Under the pieces are notes generated by a model that was not told where the DNA came from, made no database searches, and saw nothing but the letters and a program-made list of their open reading frames with translations. Position numbers and translations under genes: made by a program. This document shows, in pieces, positions 1-4,849 of a stretch of DNA of 5,193 nt. How positions within the stretch are numbered: the first letter of the stretch is position 1; the number at the start of each line of letters is the position of its first letter. The stretch comes from an uncultured Flavihumibacter sp. (GTDB lineage: Bacteria; Bacteroidota; Bacteroidia; Chitinophagales; Chitinophagaceae), in the NCBI GenBank assembly GCA_946481605.1, contig CAMLPA010000273.1, positions 1-5,193 of the forward strand, given 5' to 3'.

Positions 1-387
1 AACCGGAGTAAAGCGGTGTTAATACAGGCCGTGCACCACCTGGTGGATAAGTTTGAAGGACTGTATTATTTTCCCGCTTATGAACTGGTTATTGATGACC
101 TGCGTGATTACCGTTTTTATGCCGAAGACATGGTACACCCCAACTACCAGGCCACCAGCTATGTTTGGGAGAAGCTGGCCGAAAGTTGCTTTGATGAGGA
201 CACGCGTTCCTTGCTGGAAGAATTGCGGAAAACCGACCTGGCATACAGGCACCGTCCATTCAACCCCGAGACCACCCAGCATAAAAAATTTCTGCAGGAC
301 CAACTTACACGTACGGCCGCCCTGCAGAAAAAATATGATTACCTCGATCTCAGCCAGGAACTACTGTATTTTGCGCAGGGATCCTGA
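1..387 (+). CDS. GSCFA domain-containing protein, C-terminal part (5' end outside window)
   Basis: The reading frame is open from base 1 and ends at TGA 385-387, giving 128 visible residues with no start codon of its own; the GTG at 16 is internal. The text around residues 20-50 (FEGLYYFPAYELVIDDLRD, then the YAEDMVHPN segment) is typical of the C-terminal half of GSCFA-family proteins, which have an SGNH/GDSL-hydrolase-like fold. The D43-M-V-H46 quartet fits the DxxH of SGNH block V, which supplies the catalytic Asp and His in that superfamily. The N-terminal GSCFA motif with the nucleophile region lies outside the window. The rest (residues about 60-128) is charged and helical-looking, a normal tail. 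The substrate is unknown for the family; an esterase or acylhydrolase role is inference only. The gene converges on the kinase gene and overlaps it by 38 bp. I see no terminator for it on the + strand just after its stop. Confidence 0.85.
   Translation, partial: NRSKAVLIQAVHHLVDKFEGLYYFPAYELVIDDLRDYRFYAEDMVHPNYQATSYVWEKLAESCFDEDTRSLLEELRKTDLAYRHRPFNPETTQHKKFLQDQLTRTAALQKKYDYLDLSQELLYFAQGS
281..330 (-). terminator. Probable intrinsic terminator of the GH109-kinase operon, inside the GSCFA coding sequence
   Basis: Read on the minus strand, TTTCTGCAGG (330-321) and CCTGCAGAAA (298-289) form a perfect 10-bp inverted repeat with a 22-nt loop. The right arm is followed directly by TTTTTTAT (288-281). 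The stem begins about 20 nt after the kinase stop codon at 350-352, the usual place for a Rho-independent terminator. On the + strand the right arm is followed by A-rich sequence, so the element is directional. The loop is longer than usual, but its GCC and GGT could pair further. It lies wholly in the antisense of the GSCFA gene. Confidence 0.65.
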
Positions 388-1450
388 TGGGGAAATTGTA
401 TTCTTCTTTCAGAAACTGCTCCAGGCTTTCCAGTAAACAGAACTGGTTGCGCGCCCTGTCCAGGTTATGATCCGGGTACCTGGTTCTGTAATACACATCT
501 CCTTTCAGAAAATCTGTCATAAAGCGCAGCGCCTGCTGGTAAATCATGATCAGCCCTGAATAATGGATGTGCCGCATTTCCTCCGCGGTAAAGCTGTGTG
601 CCATTTCATGGAGGTAGCCGTTCAGGATGGCTTTGTAATATTCTTTCCGGATGTGGATTGCGTTAAAATCCGTGCTGTTCTCGTCTACACTGCAGGTCAT
701 CGTGCGGATCATATCCCCGATATCGGAATAGAACCTTCCGGGCATCACGGTATCCATGTCTACGGGACAAACCACTTCATTTGAATCCCTGTTGAACAGG
801 ATATTGCTCACTTTGGTATCGTGGTGCATCACACGTATCCTGTAGTCCGGGTTTTGAAGAATGCTGTTGAAGAAACTGAGGATGTATGCTTTCTTTAAAA
901 GTCCGTCCACTAGCGCTTCGGCCCTGATTTTTCTATCGGGCACGGCGTTCCGGATGGCTTCTTCGAATTGTTCGAAGCGGTAGCCGAGGTCGTGGAACCG
1001 AGGAAGTATTTCACGGAGCAGGTGGATGTTGGAGCCGTTCAGCTCATGGGTGAATTGTCCGAAGCAACGGGCGGCGGTGTACGCAAGTTGCGTATTGTCG
1101 GCGAGGTCGGGGGAATAGGTGTTTTCAATAAACTCGAATCCACGCCAGAAACGGTTTTCATCATCGGTGTATCCCATTTCTCCTTTTGCGGTTAGCAACG
1201 GCCTTGGGAGTGCAATGGTGCTGCCTGTTTGTGCCAGGTAATTCCGTACGATAAGGTAGTTGTGCTGGATATCTTCCGGTTGCTGAAACACGGCGGTGTT
1301 CACCACCTGCAGCACAATATTGATGTGCCTCAGGTGATCGGTTATTTTATAAGTATGGTTGATCAACCCATTCCCGAGGGGATTGATTTCCGCCTGGGCG
1401 GGGTTGATACCAAATTGGGGCAGTATATGCTGAATCGTAGCCAGGTTCAT
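350..1450 (-). CDS. nahK: N-acetylhexosamine 1-kinase (NahK-like), APH-fold sugar kinase
   Basis: A 366-residue cytoplasmic protein of the aminoglycoside phosphotransferase / choline kinase fold. Its text follows Bifidobacterium NahK (LnpB), as I remember that sequence, over the whole length: NGLINHTY near residues 27-34 (nucleotide-binding loop), FHDLGYRFEQF at 152-162, the Brenner-type motif H209-H-D211-T-K-V-S-N216 with D211 as catalytic base, D231-M-D233 as metal ligands, and a C-terminal block RFMTDFLKGDVYYRTRYPDH at 309-328. NahK phosphorylates GlcNAc or GalNAc at C1 with ATP, feeding UDP-sugar synthesis or glycolysis. Family members are often labelled aminoglycoside phosphotransferase or mucin-desulfating enzyme; neither name fits. 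ATG at 1450-1448 lies 13 nt after the GH109 stop with no clear Shine-Dalgarno, so it is probably co-transcribed. The last residues (RIPAQNTVVPG) are encoded in the overlap with the GSCFA gene. Exact sugar preference is inferred, partly from the neighbour. Confidence 0.85.
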   Translation of the reverse strand: MNLATIQHILPQFGINPAQAEINPLGNGLINHTYKITDHLRHINIVLQVVNTAVFQQPEDIQHNYLIVRNYLAQTGSTIALPRPLLTAKGEMGYTDDENRFWRGFEFIENTYSPDLADNTQLAYTAARCFGQFTHELNGSNIHLLREILPRFHDLGYRFEQFEEAIRNAVPDRKIRAEALVDGLLKKAYILSFFNSILQNPDYRIRVMHHDTKVSNILFNRDSNEVVCPVDMDTVMPGRFYSDIGDMIRTMTCSVDENSTDFNAIHIRKEYYKAILNGYLHEMAHSFTAEEMRHIHYSGLIMIYQQALRFMTDFLKGDVYYRTRYPDHNLDRARNQFCLLESLEQFLKEEYNFPIRIPAQNTVVPG

Positions 1451-1463
1451 GTGAATTGTTGGA

Positions 1464-2786
1464 TCAGTACTCGTCGTTTAAAGCGAAAACAGGCTTCCGG
1501 TGCATCCATTCTCCTCCGGTGAAGTCGGGGAATTCAACAGTTTGGTTACCCAGTTCTATGGATTGTTCGCTAAGGGGTGTGATGGCGCTCCATGCGGCGG
1601 CGTCGTACACATCCATTGGCGTGGGGGTTTTGCGTTTGATGGATTCCACGAAAGCGTGCAGTACGAAGAAGTCCATGCCGCCATGTCCTGCGCCTTCGGT
1701 CGATTTGCTCCAGCGTGCCCACAGCGGGTGGTCATATTTTTCGAACCAGGTTTTCGCTTCGTCCCATTGGTGGGCCTTGCTTACACCTTCGATGTGCACG
1801 GATTTGTTTACATCCATCCACAGACCCTTTGTACCCTGCACGCGGAAACCGAGTGAGTAGGGGCGTGGAAGGTTGGTATCGTGTTGCAGCAGGATGGTTT
1901 CCCCGTTTGCACAGTCAATGGAAGTGGTCACCACATCACCGAGTTTGAAGTTCACTTTGGCGTTGGGATGGTTCTCACCGCCTTTTTCCACCACATAGTT
2001 GTGCAGGCCGCGGGCCTTGCTGCTGAACGAGTTCAGGCTAAGGAACTTATTACCCCTGTTGATGTTGATGTAGTTGGCAACCGGTCCGATGCCGTGTGTG
2101 GGATACAGGTCGCCGTTACGGTGAACGGAGTGCAGTGTTCTCCAACTGGCTTCGGAGAAGCCTTTCTCCCCGAATTCAGCGCCATCGAATTTAACAGCGC
2201 GAAGGTCGTGCTGGTAACCGCCCTGGAGGTGTATAATTTCCCCGAAAACGCCCTGGCGTACCATATTGAGCGCGGCCATCACATCACGGCGGTAGCATAC
2301 GTTCTCTAACATCATTACATGCGCCTGCGCTTTTTCGGCGGCATGTACCACATCCCAATGGTCCTGAAGGGTAATACCGATCATTACTTCGGAACCGATG
2401 TATTTTATGCCCGATTCGATGCTGCTGATGATCATCGGCTTGTGCCATTCCCATGGTGTGGAAATGATAATACCGTCGATATCTTTCATCTCCAGCATTT
2501 TCTTCCACGCATAAGGATCACCGGTGAATATCTTGGGAACGGTTTTGTTGTTTCTGGCGAAGACTTTTTTCGACATCTCGAGCATTCTGTCGTTGATATC
2601 GCAGATGGCTACTACGTCCACGTCACTGCGACGCAGGGCATTGTCGAGGTGGTTCTGGCCCCTGTATCCGACACCTATAAAAGCGAGGCGGACTTTTTTA
2701 TTCTGGGCGAAAAGACTTCCCGAGGGAAGGATCGCAAGTCCGGCGGCAGCAATCGCAGACTGCTTTACAAAGTTTCTTCTATCCAT
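1464..2786 (-). CDS. GH109-type glycosidase (alpha-N-acetylgalactosaminidase-like), Gfo/Idh/MocA fold, Tat-exported
   Basis: A 440-residue protein. Residues 1-27 are a twin-arginine signal (R3-R4-N-F-V-K, then a hydrophobic stretch AIAAAGLAILPSG and likely cleavage after LFA), so it should be folded with its cofactor and exported to the periplasm. A Rossmann domain follows from residue 31 (VRLAFIGVGYRGQNH; dinucleotide loop G38-V-G-Y-R-G43), with STPWEWH at 109-115 and ENVCYRRDVM at 161-170. GH109 enzymes cleave terminal alpha-GalNAc using tightly bound NAD+. Aligned from memory with the Elizabethkingia enzyme, Y191 (GGYQHD), Y228 and H231 (YPTHG) match residues reported as active-site residues there, and the blocks KARGLHNYVVEKGGE, AGHGGMD and SITPLSEQS are shared. 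Two loops are shorter than in that protein. ATG at 2786-2784 is preceded by AGGA four bases away. It heads a two-gene unit with the kinase. A plain Gfo/Idh/MocA dehydrogenase remains possible, but the motif match favours GH109. Confidence 0.88.
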   Translation of the reverse strand: MDRRNFVKQSAIAAAGLAILPSGSLFAQNKKVRLAFIGVGYRGQNHLDNALRRSDVDVVAICDINDRMLEMSKKVFARNNKTVPKIFTGDPYAWKKMLEMKDIDGIIISTPWEWHKPMIISSIESGIKYIGSEVMIGITLQDHWDVVHAAEKAQAHVMMLENVCYRRDVMAALNMVRQGVFGEIIHLQGGYQHDLRAVKFDGAEFGEKGFSEASWRTLHSVHRNGDLYPTHGIGPVANYININRGNKFLSLNSFSSKARGLHNYVVEKGGENHPNAKVNFKLGDVVTTSIDCANGETILLQHDTNLPRPYSLGFRVQGTKGLWMDVNKSVHIEGVSKAHQWDEAKTWFEKYDHPLWARWSKSTEGAGHGGMDFFVLHAFVESIKRKTPTPMDVYDAAAWSAITPLSEQSIELGNQTVEFPDFTGGEWMHRKPVFALNDEY

Positions 2787-2803
2787 TTTTTCCTATTGAT
2801 GCC

Positions 2804-2811
2804 TGAAATTA
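2804..2811 (-). promoter_or_regulatory. Weak candidate -7 box for the GH109-kinase unit
   Basis: On the minus strand TAATTTCA resembles the Bacteroidota -7 consensus TAnnTTTG (two mismatches) and sits 17 nt before the GH109 start codon. The expected -33 region shows only a T-run rather than TTTG. If it is used, the two palindromes at 2839-2879 lie upstream of the promoter rather than over it, which matters for whether their regulator represses or activates. Confidence 0.2.
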
Positions 2812-2827
2812 GGGATTGGCTTTCAAT

Positions 2828-2881
2828 GGAAAAAACGACAAACGTTTGCGCATTTTCAGATATTTTAACGAAAACGTTTGT
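2828..2881 (-). terminator. Alternative reading: intrinsic terminator of miaE
   Basis: On the minus strand ACAAACGTTTTCG (2881-2869) and CGCAAACGTTTGT (2850-2838) pair 12 of 13 bases around an 18-nt loop. They are followed by CG and then TTTTTT. The stem starts 7 nt after the miaE stop codon, which suits a terminator. The stem is A/T-rich, and each arm is itself palindromic, which a terminator does not require. The element may serve both purposes or be operators only. Confidence 0.35.
2838..2881. promoter_or_regulatory. Pair of LacI-family-like operator palindromes upstream of the GH109-kinase unit
   Basis: CAAACGTTTG at 2839-2848 is a perfect 10-bp palindrome, and AAACGTTT at 2872-2879 a perfect 8-bp one, both centred on CG. 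Extended to 13 bases, they match 12 of 13 in opposite orientation (ACAAACGTTTGCG against ACAAACGTTTTCG). Their centres are 32 bp apart, about three helical turns, which would place both on the same DNA face. AAACGTTT with a central CG is the usual core of LacI/GalR-family operators such as PurR boxes and cre sites. They begin 52 bp upstream of the GH109 start codon. No regulator gene is visible in the window, so the binding protein is inferred from motif shape alone. Confidence 0.55.
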
Positions 2882-2888
2882 GTAAGCC

Positions 2889-3500
2889 TTAATGGATGCG
2901 GTCGCCCCTCAATTCCTGGGTCAAAAGGAGTGCGGCCTCGTATTCGAGCCATGCTTTCCAGCGGGTCCGGACCTGGTCTTTTGGGAGGTAATGTTCCGCA
3001 AGTTCAATGAACAAACGGTAGTGCCCGGCTTCACTTTCCATGAAGCGGCGGTAGAACTTACGCATGTATTCATCGTTCAGCCCTTCACTCAGTCGTTTAA
3101 AGCGCTCGCAACTTCTTGCTTCAATCAGCGCCATAATGAGCAGTTTATCCAGGAAGTAAGCTTCGGTGCTGCCACCTTTCACTGTAAAGCTCAGCAGGCC
3201 GTTTACGTATAGGTCTTTCCGTTGTTTCCCTAATGGCAGTCCGCGTTTTTTCAGTTCTGATAATACCAGCCTGAAATGTCCCCATTCTTCCGTTACGATG
3301 GGCGATAGTTCCTCCACGAGCATTTCTTTGTCTGAATACCGCTGAATGAGGCTGATGCAGGTGTTGGCTGCTTTTTGTTCGCACCAGGCATGGTCGGTAA
3401 GAATAGCCTGGAGGGAAATTCCGGCGAGGTCCACCCAACGTGGATCGGTGGGAAGTTGAAGGCCCAGGATGTTGCGTGTATCTTCAGAAAGTTGCTCCAT
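2889..3500 (-). CDS. miaE: tRNA-(ms[2]io[6]A)-hydroxylase, diiron monooxygenase
   Basis: A 203-residue, mostly helical protein of the MiaE family (ferritin-like fold). MiaE hydroxylates the isopentenyl side chain of ms2i6A at position 37 of tRNAs that read codons starting with U, after MiaA and MiaB have acted. The carboxylate-bridged diiron site can be read directly: E41 in DHAWCEQKAA, E72 and H75 in EEWGHF, E127 in IEARSCERF, and E157 and H160 in ESEAGHY. The LGLQLPTDPRW segment at 12-22 is the usual family N-terminus. About ten residues precede it, so the ATG at 3500-3498 gives a slightly long but acceptable protein. Length is normal for the family. It is transcribed leftwards and divergently from bioF. 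The GH109 gene follows 102 bp downstream on the same strand, separated by palindromes that suggest independent control. Confidence 0.93.
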   Translation of the reverse strand: MEQLSEDTRNILGLQLPTDPRWVDLAGISLQAILTDHAWCEQKAANTCISLIQRYSDKEMLVEELSPIVTEEWGHFRLVLSELKKRGLPLGKQRKDLYVNGLLSFTVKGGSTEAYFLDKLLIMALIEARSCERFKRLSEGLNDEYMRKFYRRFMESEAGHYRLFIELAEHYLPKDQVRTRWKAWLEYEAALLLTQELRGDRIH

Positions 3501-3504
3501 GTTC

Positions 3505-3512
3505 CAAAGATA
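3505..3512 (-). promoter_or_regulatory. Candidate -7 promoter box of miaE (TATCTTTG)
   Basis: On the minus strand TATCTTTG matches the Bacteroidota -7 consensus TAnnTTTG exactly. Only four bases (GAAC) separate it from the ATG at 3500. Initiation from it would give a transcript with almost no leader. No TTTG or TTG is visible about 19 bases upstream, so the -33 half is missing or degenerate. Confidence 0.4.
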
Positions 3513-3609
3513 GGAACCGTAAGGCTTCCGGGAGAATGAACTCTGTTGTAAGAAAAATATTTTCGTTGAAACACTAATTGTTTTTTCAGGGCAACTCCGT
3601 GTAAAACAG

Positions 3610-3619
3610 GTGTTAACAC
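3610..3619. promoter_or_regulatory. Perfect 10-bp palindrome in the miaE/bioF divergent region
   Basis: GTGTTAACAC is self-complementary. It lies 66 bp upstream of the bioF start and 109 bp upstream of the miaE start. A related half, GTGTAAAA (3599-3606), lies exactly 11 bp to its left, and its AACACTAA end recurs at 3570-3577. It might be a protein-binding site. It does not fit the two-armed BirA operator pattern (TTGTAAACC and GGTTTACAA arms), so I do not assign it to biotin control. Confidence 0.25.
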
Positions 3620-3634
3620 TAAGGGAAAATACGG

Positions 3635-3666
3635 TTGTTTCACCTCATGTTTTTTGTTGACCTTTG
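3635..3666 (+). promoter_or_regulatory. Candidate bioF promoter
   Basis: GACCTTTG at 3659-3666 differs from the Bacteroidota -7 consensus TAnnTTTG only in its first base. A TTG at 3635-3637 stands 21 bases upstream as a possible -33 element, slightly further than the usual 19 or so. Transcription would begin near 3671-3674, some 12-15 bases before the ATG at 3686. That supports this ATG over the in-frame upstream start codon at 3635, which would lie in the promoter. Confidence 0.4.
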
Positions 3667-3685
3667 TGGCTCAAAGTTTTTTCCG

Positions 3686-4792
3686 ATGCCCCTATACCTC
3701 CGCGCAAAACTACATGAGCGCAAAGAAACTAATGCGTTCAGGTCGCTGGTATTACCCGACCAAAGCACCGACTTGTCTTCCAACGATTACCTCGGCGTGG
3801 TACAGGCCGGAAAAATCGAGGACTGGCTAAAGGAGCACTATCCCCATGCCGGCTGGAAGCACGGCAGCACCGGCTCCAGGTTACTGGCCGGAAACTGTGC
3901 CCTGGCGGAGGCGCTGGAAGCAAAACTGGCCGCTTTCCACGATTCAGAAGATGCACTGATCTTTAATTCAGGCTACGACGCCAACCTCGGGCTCCTCAGT
4001 TCCGTTCCCCAGAAAAATGACCATGTAATCTATGACGCGCTTGCGCATGCCAGTATCCGCGACGGCATCCGGCTCAGCTTCGCGAAAAACTATAATTTCA
4101 GGCACAACAATATGGATGATCTCCGCCGGAAACTGGACATCCCCTGCCAGGGTGAAAGATTCATCGTTACCGAATCGGTGTTTTCCATGGACGGAGATAT
4201 GCCGCCAATGGAAGAACTGGCTTCCATCGCTGAAGCGTACCGCGCACACCTTATTATTGATGAAGCACATGGTATTGGCGTTTTGGGAGAAAAAGGAGAG
4301 GGGTTGGCGCAATCCATGGAACTACATAAAAAATGTTTCGCGCGCATCTATACTTTTGGGAAGGCCATGGGCTGCCATGGCGCGGTGATCGCGGGTTCAT
4401 CTATGCTGATGGACTTCCTCGTGAATTACTGCCGTTCCTTTATATATACCACGGCGCTGCCCGAAGCTTCACTGGCTGCCATAGAAGCAGCATATAGTGT
4501 TGTGCCCGAAATGCAGGAAGAAAGGGCAGGGCTCAGCCGGTTGATCGCAGCCTGGAAAAAACTGGAGGTTCCTTTTGAAAAACTGGAGTCGCCCACGGCC
4601 ATTCAGGGCATCGTGGTGCCGGGCACTGATGCTGTCAAGAAGGTTGAACTGAAGTTGCTGGAAGCGGGCATACAGGCCAGGGCCATCCTTAGTCCTACTG
4701 TTCCTGCCGGCAGAGAACGCATAAGACTGGTATTTCATGCCTTCAATACCGAAGATGATCTGCGTCATTTACAACAGGTTTTACTGGCCTGA
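3686..4792 (+). CDS. bioF: 8-amino-7-oxononanoate synthase (KAPA synthase)
   Basis: A 368-residue PLP-dependent alpha-oxoamine synthase, fold type I. BioF condenses pimeloyl-ACP (or pimeloyl-CoA) with L-alanine to give KAPA, releasing CO2, in the cytoplasmic biotin pathway. Visible motifs: SSNDYLG at 31-37, HGSTGSRLLAGN at 59-70, NSGYDAN at 94-100, D117-ALAH121-AS with the PLP-stacking His, TESVFSMDGD at 162-171, the PLP-ring Asp in D192-E-A-H195-G, TFGKAMGCHGA at 223-233 with Schiff-base Lys K226, and SPTVPAGRERIRL at 336-348. The frame extends upstream to 3635, but those 17 extra residues are hydrophobic, unlike the family, and overlap the promoter. MPLYLRAKLHERKE is the normal BioF opening, so ATG 3686 is chosen. 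No other bio gene is in the window. Sister enzymes (2-amino-3-ketobutyrate CoA ligase, serine palmitoyltransferase) are possible but fit less well. Confidence 0.88.
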   Translation: MPLYLRAKLHERKETNAFRSLVLPDQSTDLSSNDYLGVVQAGKIEDWLKEHYPHAGWKHGSTGSRLLAGNCALAEALEAKLAAFHDSEDALIFNSGYDANLGLLSSVPQKNDHVIYDALAHASIRDGIRLSFAKNYNFRHNNMDDLRRKLDIPCQGERFIVTESVFSMDGDMPPMEELASIAEAYRAHLIIDEAHGIGVLGEKGEGLAQSMELHKKCFARIYTFGKAMGCHGAVIAGSSMLMDFLVNYCRSFIYTTALPEASLAAIEAAYSVVPEMQEERAGLSRLIAAWKKLEVPFEKLESPTAIQGIVVPGTDAVKKVELKLLEAGIQARAILSPTVPAGRERIRLVFHAFNTEDDLRHLQQVLLA

Positions 4793-4824
4793 TGCTGTTT
4801 ACTGGGGGAAAAGCGCTTTTTTTG

Positions 4825-4832
4825 TACATTAG
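4825..4832 (+). promoter_or_regulatory. Weak candidate -7 box for the acylase gene
   Basis: TACATTAG matches TAnnTTTG at all but one fixed base and lies 17 bases before the ATG at 4850. The -33 region is not convincing. Just upstream, AAAAGCGCTTTT (4809-4820) is a perfect 12-bp palindrome. It has no loop and a four-pair A/T edge, so it is unlikely to be a bioF terminator. Read-through from bioF is an equal possibility given the 57-bp gap. Confidence 0.22.
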
Positions 4833-4849
4833 AAGAAGAAACAAGCGAT

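Noticed and set aside
1456..2309. Several overlapping + strand frames of 77-142 codons
   Set aside because: All are antisense to the GH109 coding sequence and have no recognisable domain.
2319..2885. 188-codon open frame on the + strand opposite the GH109 gene
   Set aside because: It lies fully antisense to a strongly recognised gene, shows no family motif, and runs into the palindromic intergenic region; it is a shadow frame.
3293..3643. 116-codon minus-strand frame crossing the miaE start and the intergenic region
   Set aside because: It overlaps miaE in another frame and shows no domain; the diiron-motif frame is the real gene.
3540..3645. BirA (biotin repressor) operator upstream of bioF
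   Set aside because: I looked for TTGTAAACC and GGTTTACAA-like arms at the usual spacing. Only loose fragments such as TTGTAAG and GGTGTTAACA were found, without correct pairing.
3635..3685. Upstream extension of bioF to the start codon at 3635
   Set aside because: The extra residues are hydrophobic and unlike BioF N-termini, and the stretch contains the likely promoter. MPLYLRAKLHERKE from 3686 is the usual family start.
4809..4820. AAAAGCGCTTTT palindrome followed by T-rich sequence as a bioF terminator
   Set aside because: It is symmetrical with no room for a loop, so any hairpin would keep only four A-T pairs.
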